The notes beneath the pieces are model-generated. The model saw only the letters and a program-made list of their open reading frames with translations. It ran no database searches and was not told the DNA's origin. Made by a program: the position numbers and the translations under genes. 64,000 nucleotides of DNA from Monarcha castaneiventris obscurior (lineage: Eukaryota; Chordata; Aves; Passeriformes; Monarchidae): NCBI GenBank assembly GCA_026261815.1, contig JAMPIT010000583.1, forward strand, positions 2,542,001 to 2,606,000, read 5' to 3'. Of this stretch, positions 1 through 13,395 are shown piece after piece. Each line of letters opens with the position of its first letter. Position 1 is the first letter of the stretch.

Positions 1-1487
1 TGTGATGGGTTTGTGGCAGAGGGAGTTGCATCTGCTGCTCAGGTGCATCCTAAAGGCACGAACTCATCTGTTCCAAACACACAGCACCACATCTTTGGTG
101 GGGCTGCATCTCCTGGTTACTGAAGAAGGAAAGGAAGTTGCCCCATGCTGCCAGTTAAACAAATAAAAGTCATTCTGCTTCATATTGGGACTTAAACCTC
201 CTCCCTGTGTTTGTCATTAGGACTGGATAAAGCATTGCTTGAAAGCAGAGCCCTGCAATGAGCAGAAAGGGAATCAGACCATTCTAAACAAACACTGCTG
301 AAGGCCTCAAGCACTGAGTCTGCAAAGTAACTTGAATGCTTAAGAAAGCATTCCTGTGGGCTGCTTGCTTAAATAGCAAAAGAAACCAACTCTCAAGAAG
401 AAATGAAACAATCTCTTTGGTAAAAGACAGCATTCAGTAAATAAACTTATGCAATAGCACAGCAAATAATCAGGAAGATCACAATGTAAATATCAGTTGT
501 CTTTCTGTTTACTTTTTCTCACTTTCTGAGATCTCTTTTACTCTCCTGAAGCCTTTTTTCCTTTCTTTAGTATGCACCAGACAAAGCCTTAGATCCCTAG
601 GCTTTGGCAGAGAAGCCACAGTCTCATTTTTCTGTTAAGAGTATCATTTTTGGTTCTGTCAGCCCTGCGGTCTTGGACATGCCAGCCCAGAGCCATTCAT
701 TTCTGCAAAGTCATTTTGGGTTTCTGAAGGTCCGTTGTGGTGGCCCTGAGCAGCCCCCCAGGCAGTGTCTCCATGCTGATGGCAAGGCCCCTGTGGAATT
801 CCTTACTCCCTGCTCCCTGGTCAATCCATTCCATCCATCCCATGCCATGGCATTGAGGTCCAGCCTGCCTGGCTTGGAGAAACCTGGCCAGCAGCCACCT
901 CAGTGACACTGATGCTCCTCACACCCTGGAGAGGCTTCTCCTCCTGCCCTCACTGATGGGCTGCCAACTCTGGTTCCTCTTCATCATGCAGGGTACAGAA
1001 ATAAAGGCTTTTCCCTCATCATTTTTTAAGAGAAATGTGCTTTTATCAATACAATGCTGTCATTAGCAGTGCTATCCATCTGTATCCAAGTGTCATTTCC
1101 CCAGGTAAGGAACCATTTTGCAGCTGGGGATTGCTGGAATGTGGTTCATTAGAGCTGCTTCTTGCACACCCAGAGGTCTCTGTGCTGCTGGTGGAAAGAG
1201 ATCACAGCAGTGCTGCTCCCACTGCCAGTCACAGCACGGAGCAGGGTAACACACATCTGCTGCTTTTACTGGCATTGCTAATTGTGAAAAGGAGATGATT
1301 AAGGGGCAGTTTTGCTACTTCTGTTAGTTCAAGCCCAATAAATCCAGTGAGAGTGGCAGAGCAAGCATCAATTCACACACATTGGAATAATTTCACAATC
1401 ACTGTCTTCTGGAAGGAGAATCATAGCAGGGGAGAAACAGTCATGGCCATTTTTGTTCAGTGAAATGCTTGTGGAAAATTCAGCTGC
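1..1487. other. Non-coding stretch, no gene seen
   Basis: Short open frames here (for example on the plus strand at 604-906 and 1035-1298) overlap frames on the other strand, have no recognisable motif and lack paired splice sites. There are AATAAA-like hexamers but nothing around them that looks like a terminal exon. I see no RNA gene and no transposon. Confidence 0.6.
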
Positions 1488-1531
1488 AAATGATATTTTC
1501 CCTCATTGTGAAATGATATTTTGCCTCATTG
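1488..1531. repeat. Two-copy local tandem duplication, 23-bp period
   Basis: A 21-base segment at 1488-1508 recurs at 1511-1531 with one visible C/G difference, so the period is 23 bp. This looks like a small replication-slippage duplication in AT-rich non-coding sequence and has no apparent function. Confidence 0.85.
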
Positions 1532-2490
1532 CCCACAGTGGTGTTCAGGACAGCCCTGCCCGTCACCAGGGCAGGCAGGGCACTGAGCCCTCAGCTCTGC
1601 TCACAACGAGCTCTAAAGGCTGACCAGAAACACACCTGTCAGATGGACATTTGCAAGGTCTATTTCTGCAAAGAAAATAATTAAAAAGGAAACCTAATAT
1701 GAGAACATTTCTGTGAGGAAAGAATTAAAACACAGGGAGGGCTTCTGTGTTTAGTACGAGGCCTTGTTTTATGTCCCTGTTTAAATAAATCTCCTTCACA
1801 TGTCTCAAAAATATTCTTTCAAGAAAGATTATAAAATGGGGCTGCTCTCACAGAGCAAATTCCCAGGCCTGGTGGGGTAAACTCTGGAGAGGAGGCAGAA
1901 GGGTTCCACCAGAGGGCAAACCTGCTGCTCAGGAGCCCCGTGAAATAGTGCAAAAGTGCACGACTGCCCTCAAGCACAGCCAGTGCCTCCTGCGACTCAG
2001 AGAGGCTTAAAAAGGGTAGATTCCACTTCTGAGAAGCTTATTTGATGCACTTAATCCCAGCTCTCCGGTTCAGGATCCATGGGGACTAACAGGGCTGACC
2101 CGGGTGGTGTCAGGGAGGTGACCAAGGCTGGGGTATTTCATGGCATTTCAGTCCTTGCTGGAAAACCAACTATGAGATGACAGAAATAATTCATGGCTTC
2201 TTTTCTCACTTAGGGACAGAGCCTAACAGCATTCCAGCTTTTTCCACATTGCTTTGTCATCTGTTAAGAACAGGGAGGTTCCCAGGAGTTTCGCAGCAAT
2301 GGATGGAATGCTCTCACACCAGTGCAAAGGCAGGGCTAGGAAGTTTGAATCATTCCCTGAGGTCCTTAGGACAGGTCTGATCCTGGCAGGCCCAGCCCAG
2401 GGATCTGCTCAACTCTCCTTCTTTGCCCATATAGCACTGGAACCAGATTTAACTGGAGAGGGAAAAAATGAAGAGGAACTTTTCAAAAGG

Positions 2491-2556
2491 TTTGGAACTG
2501 TCCAGGGTTCGTTGTTTTGTTTTGTTTTGTTTTGGAGTTTGGAACTGTCCAGGGTT
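2491..2556. repeat. 19-bp direct repeat flanking a TTTTG run
   Basis: The 19 bases at 2491-2509 (beginning tttggaactg) occur again at 2538-2556. The spacer is mainly a short TTTTG pentanucleotide run, and T-rich simple sequence continues to about 2630. It reads as slippage or a 47-bp partial tandem duplication. The overlapping open frames at 2254-2652 (plus) and 2409-2765 (minus) are by-products of this low-complexity DNA. Confidence 0.85.
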
Positions 2557-2822
2557 AGTTCTTTTTTTATTTTCTTTTGTTCTGGGCTTTTTTGGGGGAG
2601 TTGGGTTTGTTTGTTTTTTGGGTTTTTTTTGCCACAGAGTTCAGTAACATGAGAAGGAATTTCTGTAAACCACAGAGATGTGGCAGATTCAGGTAAAAAA
2701 AAAAAAATCTTTTTTTGTTTTGACCTTATGAAAGTGGTATAAAAATGGACAGTGGTGCTTAACACTCTGAGCTATTGTCTGGCACGGAAATCTAGGCCAT
2801 GGATCCCGAAATCCCAGATTCT

Positions 2823-3126
2823 CAGAGTGCCCCAGGAAGCAGAAATGCCCTCATGTGGAGCCTGGCACAGAGGGACAGAAGTTCCCTGCACCTGAGTTTC
2901 CAGTGCTCCAAAGCAGCTCCTTTCCAGATGCACACACACCTCTGTAGTGCACTTTAAACATACCCTAAAGACACACTCAATGTCTTTGGTTTACCTTTCC
3001 CTCCATAACTGAGTCACAGCCATCCTTACGCAGCACATCCACTCACATAAACAAACACAGGAAGGAATGAAAACCTGTGAATTAATCAAGATATTTCCCT
3101 GAAGACTCTGAAAGAAAAAAGCAAGA
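2823..3126 (+). repeat. 304-bp direct repeat, copy 1
   Basis: This segment is repeated in the same orientation at 5807-6110, offset by 2984 bp. Reading both copies through, I find no mismatch or indel. The flanks differ at once on both sides. The unit is ordinary mixed-composition sequence, ends in an A-rich stretch, and matches no repeat family I recognise. Perfect identity in neutral DNA means a very recent duplication, ongoing gene conversion or an assembly error. It lacks TG...CA ends and target-site duplications, so it is not obviously an LTR. Confidence 0.97.
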
Positions 3127-5806
3127 GAAATTGTAAAGGATATTTCTGTTTGGGGGGCAGCTGGATATTATCATGATGAGGCCATGCAAACATATAAATA
3201 TCTGAGATGAGAAGGAAGATGATGAAATGAAATGGATGGAAACATTCGTGCTGTCAGTAAGATGAAAGAATAAAATTGCAGGTGCAACAGAAATGATTCT
3301 TTAAATTAAACCCATAGCCTCAGCATCATATTTAATACCCTCCCCACTAACCTGCCCAGGCCTTGCACTTCATTTCTCATGTGACAGCACTGCCCACTTG
3401 AACACTGATACAGCTATTTACTGCCCAATAAACTGCTTCTATACATTTTAATTATAACCCTTTGGCTTCAAGTTGTATTTATAAAAAAGGCATTAATTTC
3501 TATTCTCTATATGAGCAATTTAATCCCAGAATAAACTCCAGGCAGCTACTGCATTTAGGCACAATAGGATTCTGATTCATTAATTCAGACCTGTCTCACT
3601 TTATCAATATTCTCCAAATGGTTATTTTCAGCCCCTCTATACTTCAAACTACAGGTACAAAATAATTGTTTAAAATAGGCAAACAGGAGATTGCAATTAT
3701 TTTTCTAGTAAAGCATTTCTTGAAAAACAATAATAATTACAAACTATTCCCAAGAAGTTAAACTATTTAAAAAAAAAAAAAAATTACCTTGGAATTTTTT
3801 ACCAGACCGTAAAATTCATAAACTATCTCTTTAAAAAAAAAAATCCCTAAAAACTCTAGGACATTTGTAAGCAACAGTGATGGGAAATATATAATTTATG
3901 GCATATGCTTTGGAGCTGGAAGAAACCCTTTTTTGACCAAGGCAATTACAGACTTCTCTAGCAACAGAAATAGCCACTTCTTCAGAAAGGCAGCTTTCCC
4001 TCCGTAGGTAGGTACAAGACATCCTTTCAGAACTGGCTCCCACATGGGGGTCTAAATTCCAGTGAGCTTCTAAAGGAGCCAATATTGAGAGTCCACAGCC
4101 CCCAGCCCAGTATCTGAGGCAGAAATACATTCACAAGTGTTGTGCTCAATATCTGCCTGCAGAAAGAAAAGAAGGATTTGGAACTTATCACAATTTACAA
4201 CCAGAGCCCCAAATATTTAGTCTAAAATGGTATTAGTCACTTGCTTGTTGTTAAACAATCAAGAGCTGAATTGCACTAACGGTTCCATTAATTTTGTCCT
4301 GGTTCTACTGGACTGCAGAAGAGACCAAATGTCAGAGTGCTCTGCATCTGAGGGTTTGGAAATGTGATTACAGAAAGAAGACAAAATGTTAACAATCATG
4401 AGGTAAGTGCAAAGAAGATAAGGCTCACTTATCTCTTTATTGTGCATTCCTGCTTTTATCTCCTCACAGTCCTTTCCCTCTCTGATCTGCAGAGGTGATC
4501 TCTTCACCCTGCTAAATCATTCTTATCAAGCCTCCTGAATGCAATAACCTCTTTGGCACATTACCTATCTTTTAGGATTTGTATTTAATATGTTGTGTTC
4601 TTCTTGCTTTCTTCCCTTCCTAGGAGGTTACTCCAGAGCTCAGGATTGCTGGATTACTGATTGATTTCACAATTACTTTGTGCTGTGGGTTGTTTTCATC
4701 TGTGTGGCCAACTGTTGCAAGAAGTAAAAAGAGAGGAAATATCCCTTTTTCCTTCCTCCCTCTCACACACAGAGTTTACTTAATTATGCACACACTATTT
4801 CAGATTGGAAAAGCTTCAGCTTTCCTGATAAATTTATAAAACAAAAGAGAATTCTGCTGATACCAAATTCACATGAGACAAATGACCTTAATGCTCTCTC
4901 TACATGTGGTTGCAGTGTTGCAGGATAAGTTTGTCTGCTACCTGTGCAGTTAAGATTGTCTCCCAAGCACCAGCACTCAGGTGTTCTTTTAAGAAGCACA
5001 AAAATTATGCTAAAACCTGTAGGGGTGGTAGAGGACCCCCCTGAAAAGGGAACTCTTCCATGCTGTGGTTTGTCAGTAAAGGCAAGTATGTCCAAAATTA
5101 ATGCTCAATGCAATTAAAAAGTGTTTTCTCCTCTTGATTTAGGGCAGGTTTGTAAAAAACACTCACATCAGTGTGGGACTGGGCAGCAGCACTCCAGGGA
5201 CTGGGATGTACCCAGTGCCTCATGACTCTGTCTCTGCAGTTCATTATCAACAGGGCCAAGCAGGGATGCTGAGGATTGGAGATGGAAGGTCAGGGTGACT
5301 TCCCCTGATGGAGACAGGATCAATACCTAGCTGGGCGAGACAAAAAAACCTGGTTCTCTGCAGAGAAACCAAGATTTCACACTGCAGCTAGTTACTGAAA
5401 ATTGATTTTGAATTTTCCCAGCAGGAATATTTTCTTGTTAAACACTTACGTGGGAGCTGTAACATCAAAAACAACAAAGTGGGTTTGATTTGGATTCTCA
5501 CACAGGTCAAAAATAGGTACTGATTTTTAATAAAAAAGTCCTTTTCAGCAGAAACTTGATTGTGTTTTCAAACTGTTAGCATGAGCAATACATCTGGCTA
5601 CACTTTCTCATATATTTATCTTTCTCTGTTGAGCCACACACAGGCAGTTGTGTCTGAAGGCACCTTTGTCCCTCAGAGTCCTGTGGCCATGCTCAGTTTG
5701 AGGGCAGTGTGGCCCGTGGCTCTGTGTGTGCTGTGTGAGATGTTCAGGCACAGGTGAGCACAGGGGCAGGGAAGGGAGGTGGCTCCTCTGCAGCCTCGGA
5801 CACTTC
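3127..5806. other. Unique sequence between the two 304-bp repeats
   Basis: This 2.7-kb interval is AT-rich and contains a run of 15 A at 3769-3783. No polymerase, gag-like or transposase frame is present, so the pair of repeats does not enclose a retroelement coding region. A good minus-strand acceptor (pyrimidine tract plus CAG) sits near 4156, and a GTAAGT plus-strand donor sits near 4393, but the frames beside them are not convincingly coding. Confidence 0.6.
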
Positions 5807-6110
5807 CAGAGTGCCCCAGGAAGCAGAAATGCCCTCATGTGGAGCCTGGCACAGAGGGACAGAAGTTCCCTGCACCTGAGTTTCCAGTGCTCCAAAGCAG
5901 CTCCTTTCCAGATGCACACACACCTCTGTAGTGCACTTTAAACATACCCTAAAGACACACTCAATGTCTTTGGTTTACCTTTCCCTCCATAACTGAGTCA
6001 CAGCCATCCTTACGCAGCACATCCACTCACATAAACAAACACAGGAAGGAATGAAAACCTGTGAATTAATCAAGATATTTCCCTGAAGACTCTGAAAGAA
6101 AAAAGCAAGA
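5807..6110 (+). repeat. 304-bp direct repeat, copy 2
   Basis: This is the second copy of the segment at 2823-3126, same orientation, apparently 100% identical. The sequence following it (cttcctttcctcttcctccc) differs from that following copy 1. The minus-strand open frame 5608-5919 and plus-strand frame 5726-5941 overlap it and are not supported as genes. Confidence 0.97.
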
Positions 6111-9100
6111 AAAGTGCTTCCTTTCCTCTTCCTCCCATCAATTCTGTGACCCTCCTTGCTCAGCCCAGGCTCAGCTTGGCCCCTTGCAGCCCCTCATTTC
6201 TGCAGCACCATCACCTTCAGCCCTGAGCTGTGTAACTTCACTGCTGCTCTGTGTAATCCTCACCTGGTATCTGCTGGGACACCATCTCTGCCCTTCCCTC
6301 CTTCACAGGGCTGCTCTTGCACTATAGTGTCATTTTAAAGACGTGATTGTCATCTGAGCGGCTCTCTGTGCAAGAGCACTACATCCCAGCAGAATAATTT
6401 GTTTCCATTTAAAAAAGACACTTAATAATAATGCTCTGCACACAGTCCCCCAGTCCAGAGTGAATGGCAGAGGCTTTTAGTGAGGGAATCAAAGCTGTTC
6501 TTCACAGAGCAGGGACTCCCCACAGCTCCCAGGTATGGAACCTCCCTGGGAGGGAGCCAGCTCTGTGCTTGGGACACTCAATTCATACCTTTAGACCATT
6601 ATTATTCCACTTGTTAATGACTCCTACAAAGAGATATACAGTGCATTTAGCTTTAGAGAGTTAAGGATCCTTTTAACACCAAGCCTGCTCCACTGTAGAT
6701 GGAACAAGTAAAGAGTTAACTGAGAAATCAGCTGCCATAAAAGCATTTTTGTTGCTGTCTCCAGTGCCCACATTTAAGACAGATTGAAAACAAAACCAAA
6801 CCAAATAAATAAAACCAACATAAAACACGTGGAATGTTTATTAAAAAACAGAATTTTTGAAAAAAATGTCATGTATTTGGGTGGAAAAAGAAGAGAGAAT
6901 TAGTCCTTCCACATAGTGGAGGGATTTTGCCCCTAATCATAACAGCACCAGAATAAATGTGACACCTGAGGTCTGGGGCCCATCTGCCCCTGGGGCTGGA
7001 ACAGGAAATCAGGAGAGGCCAAAACTCACAGCCTTGCACCATCTGAACAGACACCAACAAACACACTGCTCTGAAAAGAAATACCAAGAATTTGCCTCAA
7101 TGGGGGGAATTTCCATGCAATATATGAGGATTTCCTGTACTTCAAAGACAAAAAAGCACTTTGGATTTCCTTGGTATTTATGAAAATATAAACAAAGGCT
7201 CAACAACTCACCAGAAGAAATTAATTCTGTATCTTCACCTCCACAATGCTGTAACTGGTGCTTTTTTAATTCATAGACAGCCTTCCGATGTGATTCATTA
7301 ATAGCATTGAGAAATAGAATTTTGGTATTTTTACCATTTTTGTGTCATGTTCCACAGTGAACTGAAGAGTGGTAATACAAGAATAATTTAGAGATATATT
7401 AGCATAATAATTAGAAGCCTAGAAGTCTTTATAGTGTTTTTAATATTTATGCTTGATAAATATTGCTCTATTTGTCAGTTTATGCAGTATAAAGTGAACC
7501 TCAATGTAAGAAGGTTATTAGCATAAAATTAACATAATGAATAAAAACCGAAACACAAAGGTAATCAAAAATAACACAGGTTGTTTTCTCTTGCCTCTCT
7601 CAAAGGACGTACTTTACACCCAAAAATCTGTGTTATGGAAAACAAATTCCATTTAAATTAATTATGAGGTTCCATTATAGTTGTGAAAAATGGATATCTT
7701 TTACCAGTTCTTCCAGAACCTACTTTTTTTATCTCTCTCAAACTTTCACACAGCCCAGCCTCTTAAAGAATGAGATCATTGTGGTCACACGGCTTAGGAA
7801 AAATGAATTTTAGGAAAGGACATTTGTCCAATGTAGCCAGATCCTTTTGCTCTGAGCTGAGAAGGAGGGGAAAATATCATGAAACCAAAAGGACAGAGCA
7901 CAGGTTCGTGCCTACAGGCACCAACAGAAAACAGCAAACAGCAGCAGGAAATGATAGAATTATCTGTACTGAGATTTCTGTCAGCCAAAGCGTTACTTTT
8001 GAACATCTGAAGTTTTAGGGGAATACAACATTTGAAGCCTGAATTCCATACTCCAAAGCTCATGGAGCTCAAGTCTGACACCAGAAACCTGACCCTCATC
8101 TTTGCTGCCTTGTACAGCTCCTGGTGATGCTCAAATCTCTCTTTTCCACCTCTTTCAGCTCCACTTCCCAGAAGCTTGTCCTGCACCAATGAAACTGTGG
8201 CTCTATAACCTCTCTTTGGGATGTAGGGAATTGGCCCAGCAGGGCTGGGAGCTGAGAGAGGTGGAGGGAATGAAGAGGCTCCAAACCACTCCTTAAGCTC
8301 ATCAGAGATGGCCCACATCAAGTTCTCGAGGGAAATATTGTGAAACTGGATAAACCTGAAAGGGACTTCAAAACTCTTAAGCCATTTTTCCTTGGGAATA
8401 AATGCAAGAGGCAGTTGAGCTTCCTTCTGCTGGAGAAGCTGAAACAGCAGCAGACATCTGTGCAGGATACACATCAGCACTGACAATTGCAGCCTGAGAA
8501 TGGCAGAGCAGCCCTTGGATGGGCTTTGGGAAGAGCTGTGAGAGGCAAACAAGGAGAGGCTGTGCACACAGACAGCTCCAGCCCTCAGATTTCATTCCCT
8601 GAGGGATAAGGATTGCCTGGACTCTGACCAGTGTCATCCCACACCTCCTTTTCCCCAGCCCCGGCCTGCCAAGGGGGAGCCCAGTGAGCAGCCCATGGGA
8701 GTCACTCCGGCAGCTCTGCAGGGCCTGGGGAGCTCCCAAAGCATTCCAGCCACGTCCCCACATTTTCAGTGCCTTGTGGAATAATGGACATGAACACGTT
8801 TGTGTACAGCCCACTGTGGGGATGTGCCCACTGCTGCTCCCCCTGGGCACAGGGAAAGCCCAGGAAGTGCAATCCCAGGAAACCACATGTGGACACTCAG
8901 TGGCTTCACCCCAAGCCATTCTCCACAAGTCAACTCTCCCTGTCACTCAAAAAGGCCTCCTGGCTCAAGCCCCCACCCTCAGCTGTCTTCTCTGACTCCT
9001 CCCCAATCTCCAGGATGAAAATACAGGTGGAACAAGTTATACTGAAATTTTTTCTAGCCAAAAAACTTTATCACGTTCTTGACATTTCTGCTGCAGTTGG

Positions 9101-12100
9101 TGCAAGGAGTCCAGGTCCTAAAGTCACTCACAAAGCTAGATCTCCTTGGCAACACACACAGTAAAACACAGCTTGGAATTATTGCTTTTTTCTAATATTA
9201 TTATTATTATTTTTATGGTACCCCCTATAGTATGAGTCATCAGAAGAAAATTGTTGGTTCACGCTGAAAATTTCTGATCCTTTTCACAGCAGCAGTATTT
9301 GTAAGATATCCTAATTACCAGTGTAAGGATTTGTGGAAAGGATCTGGAAATAATAGAAATAAGCCTTTTAACAGGCACAGTAATTATGCAGACACAACAG
9401 ATGCTAATAACAACTTCATTTCTGTGGAAAAATGATTAAGGTTTAAAAGTACAATAACAGAAAGGCTTAAGAAGAGTACAAGGAGGTGTAGATGACACAG
9501 ACAATGTATGTGTGATCACAATTACTAATTTAAAAAGAACTTTCACACTAAAATAATCCCAAAACCATCTTCTCAACAGCAATCTGTTTGCTTTTCATGC
9601 TGTTTTTCTGCTGCCTGTTGCCCTGGTTCAGCTATTTGCCACTTCTGTTTCCTGTCATAAGCAAATAACAGAGCAGGTGTTGAACCAGAGTCTTTAATAT
9701 CTGCCTGTTAATAATTCTCCCAGAACTATTCTGAATACTTTAAATATTTGTTTCCAGCCTCCTGGTAAACTTGACTCATTGCTTATCAAACTTTTTTTAG
9801 CAGCTTCCTTGGGGTCAGGAGTTGTTTGTCACAGGGTCCTGCAGCTCTCTGCGGGTGTGGAATGTTCCAGAGCAGAAGTGGTTCTGTGTCAGCAATGCCT
9901 CAGTGCACTCCTCTGAAAAACACACACAGAACAAGAGATAAGGCTTTCAATTACCCCTGAGCTCAGGGTTTAATGGAATGAGTGGTGGAATTAAAGTTCA
10001 TGGCTCCACTTGTGTCAGTGCTAGACTTTCTGTTAAGTTCAAAAATTGTTCATTAAGATAATTAAAGTTCTGGGCCATCTCACCCATCAATCAGTCTTCC
10101 TTCTGAGCACTTAACAGTTATTGCAGAATAGACTCTGAAATAACCCATTAACTCAGCACAGGTTTGCCAGAAATTATAGGTGCTTTGAGATGGCTGGGAA
10201 TGAAAGGTGGCACATAAATCAAAGGCGTTGTCATCATCTGATGCTCCTAAAGCCTGCTCTGGAGTTACCTCAGTCATTAAGGGCTGGTAGCACAGCCATT
10301 TGCATTGGAAGATGGGACTTCAATTCATTTCCAAGATCAAAAAGGGAGGTGATGAATCTGACAGTCCAGCAGAGATCATGGCAAGGGATGCCAGAGCCAG
10401 AAGTATTTATGGAGCTGTCCTTCAGATCACAGCAGGGAGTCATAAACCCATCAAAGACATTTTCAAATCAAACCATTTCCTCCCCAAATGTCCACAAAAA
10501 AAAAAAAAAAAAAACACCACGGCTCAGCAAATTCCAGAGCACGGTGGAAGAAAGATTCAGCCTTGTGCACACAGTATTTTTGGGAATACTGCACGCCTCC
10601 TCTTCACGCTATCAGCCCCGGAAGCAACCAAGAGGAAAATTACTCAGTGCACTCTGTATTGTAGTGTTCTAGGGATTCTCTCAGTTGTTTAGTGACACAG
10701 GGGTTTGCAGGCATCCAGCACGCCAGACTCAACTTTAAAACAGGCACTGCCAGCACTGTGTCTGTGGTACTTTTGAATTTAGCATGAACTCGCCTCTTGA
10801 TAATTTTTTTCCAGTGTCTTCGCTGACATTGGCCACTAAAGGGGATTCTTTTCATGCCAGCTGCCCTGGTAACACAGACAAGGTTCTCCAGCACAAAGCT
10901 GGTTTAGATAGAGATGTACAAGCAGCGCCACAATCCAGATGCCTCCTCATGGGGAAATTTCACGACGATTTAAGGACTGCTGTGTTCACTCCTGCCTGCT
11001 GTGGGTTAACCCTGGGAGGGCAGATCAGGTCCCTGAGTCCTCTCAGATTGCAACTTTCCCACCATCTAGTGGCTGAAGAGTTACAGATAATAACTCTTCA
11101 CAGTCGTGTACCTCATGGAGGGGTTTTTAATTTTCTTTTTTGTCTTTTAATAAGGCTTCTTATTTTATGAGGAAAGCACCAAGCAGAGCTACTTCACAGC
11201 TGGCATTTTCTGCTTCAGCCTCTATGCCTTCATGTTAAAAAAGGTTTCTTACTCCTAATTCACAGGAGACAGGAGCCCTGAATAAAAACCTTGAGTGGTA
11301 TTGGCCAGCAGAGGAAAACAAGCTGATTCCCAGTGGGATATCAGCCTCACCAACTTGTGATATCCTAAATTAAGGAATTGGTGCCTAAGTCACTGCTGAC
11401 TGCTGCACTCAGCAAAGAGAGGACAAACACCACAGCAGGCAGATCATTTCAGAAATATCCTATTTGAGAAGACTTTGGGAGCTGTTAGGGCAGGTTTGGG
11501 AGGCTGTCCTCATCTGCTGGGCTTCCTCTGCTCTCACACAAGCTCTGAGCCAGCACTTGCACATGCAAGGTAAGCTGGGAGCTGTGGGTTTCTGCACAGC
11601 TTCATCTGAACATATCCAGACATATTCATGGAATTCAAACTTCAATCACTGCTCCCTACTTTGAGAAATGTGCTCCAGAGATGTCAAAAAGGACGCTTTT
11701 AACTTATGGCAAATGCTGGCTCTATATATATCCTTCAAATGAGTGTCCTAAATCTGTTCTGCAAGCACACACGAAGAGTGGATATTAGCATTTCTGGTAT
11801 TTCCTGAGATTAATTCCGGGAGTGTTTACAGAAAGCTATGAAAAATAAGACACAGATCTGGTTTTCTGTTGTTCCCTGGCAAACTTAGCAGGAGCAGCCC
11901 ATGAAATGCTCAGTCATGATCTAGTATGTGACAGATTTTTGCAGGAGTTAAAAAGTACAAAAAAAAAATGCCGTTTTTCCAAGATGTCTCAGTAGTTCGT
12001 GCTGAAAGCAACAGCCAGTGTGAGCAAACAACCACTTCCTTTCGTGTTTCCAAGTAAACAGTGGCACCAAGTAGCTCTCAGCTGCTTCCTTGTGGTGGAA

Positions 12101-13395
12101 GAAGCAGTGTGAGGAGAAGGCTTTCCATGGGTCATTCCACCTGGGCAGGCTGATGGTGCCCAAGAGCTCACCCCAGCTAGATACTGAATGGCACTGCAGC
12201 ACTGCAGTGGACAGATATAATATCAGCAAATATGATGTTAGGAAAAAAAAACCCTTTAAATTGGTTTTGAAGTTCTCTAATTCAACCCTTCACGTAGGAT
12301 TAAAACATTTAACCACTTTAAAGCAAAAAAGCAAAAGCTTTGCCAACCCTACAGGATGCACCTGCATCCCCCATCAGGTCGAACTGCACAGTGCAAACAC
12401 ATCCCACCAGTTTTGGGGAAACGTTTGGGTAACTCCATTTTAAGTAGATTCTTCTGCAATATTTATGAACTCTGGCCATAATTTTCTAGCTCAAAAGTAA
12501 CACAAGATCCTCCTTTTCTACTTGAATATAGAAGAATATTTAAGGGTACAGCCAAAAGCAGTTCTTGGGAGTTGAGCTGCTGTGGACTCCCTCAGTAGAA
12601 GTCACAAGACTATTTCCTGTGGTCAAAAGTAATACTGAAAAATTTAAATTAAATATCCATTTGTCCCTTTCTGCTGACTGCTTTGCCAGTGGAATCACTT
12701 GTACTCTCGATTTTCTACTTTAGAATTCTCAAAACATCAGCACCTACCCTTACACTGCACTGAACATACACAGCTTTCCAGCTCCTCCTGTCCTCCTTCC
12801 CATCTATGACACTTCCATCTACTCTAATCTGTATTTTATTCATTGCAGTGCTCTATGCTAGCATTTTTTTGGCAGTGGTTTACTGCAAACTCTACTCTAA
12901 AAGTGAGACCTGGGCAAGGAAACACATTCACTTTCTTGCAGAGACAAGGGAAGGAAAGAGCAGCCAAAAGGGTCCTTGATTTAGGATGATGAGGGCCATG
13001 TTTAACATTATTTTGATTTATTTGCAATAAAAAGATTTTAAGCATTCTCCTCTGATAGCTCTGGGCACGTGAGGAAAAGGAGTAGCAGAACTAACTGCAA
13101 ATTAAATATCGTGGATAACAGACATAAGGCAATCTCCTACCAAGAGATCTTGGTACCTTACACATTGTGTATCATCCTGTGAACTCCTCCTATGGCAAAA
13201 ATAACTCAGGATATATGGATGCTGAAGAAGCCTCAGCAGAGAATTTCTTCAGCTCTCTGCAGTAGTTCGAGAGAGCTCTGTCTTTCTCATGCTGAACTAT
13301 GCAAAACATGATAAAGTTTCTCTAAACCGAGTTTGCTATCTTGCACCTGCAAATATAATTAGAATTGTTATGATTTCAACTAGGAGAATGAACGA
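6111..13395. other. Long non-coding stretch
   Basis: There is no identifiable gene. The interval holds a short ATT run near 9197-9212 and a run of 19 A at 10496-10514. A 257-codon minus-strand open frame at 7794-8567 has no recognisable domain and overlaps other frames. Weak minus-strand exon-like pieces occur at 7030-7070 and 10084-10193; the latter has a strong pyrimidine-tract acceptor, a GTGAGA donor and 36 open codons. AT-rich sequence at 7260-7560, with many homeodomain-type ATTA cores, could be conserved regulatory DNA, but this cannot be judged without alignment. Confidence 0.55.
10496..10514 (+). repeat. Poly-A run, 19 bases
   Basis: This is an uninterrupted run of 19 A. It could be the tail of an old retrotransposed fragment, but I see no recognisable body upstream and no clear target-site duplication, so I treat it as simple sequence. 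Confidence 0.9.

Noticed and set aside
4259..4507. Minus-strand frame with a protein-like appearance near a GTGAGC donor
   Set aside because: The only acceptor that keeps the frame open lacks a pyrimidine tract, and the phase does not match neighbouring pieces.
2823..6110. LTR retrotransposon flanked by two identical 304-bp LTRs
   Set aside because: The repeats lack TG...CA ends and target-site duplications, no primer-binding site or polypurine tract is evident, and the interior has no gag/pol-like frames.
7794..8567. Minus-strand open frame of 257 codons
   Set aside because: It has no recognisable domain, no supporting splice or promoter context, and overlaps several other open frames on both strands. 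Length alone is not enough in 64 kb of DNA.
11365..11422. Minus-strand segment with a strong acceptor and a fair donor
   Set aside because: All three frames contain stops, showing that good-looking splice sites alone are not informative here.
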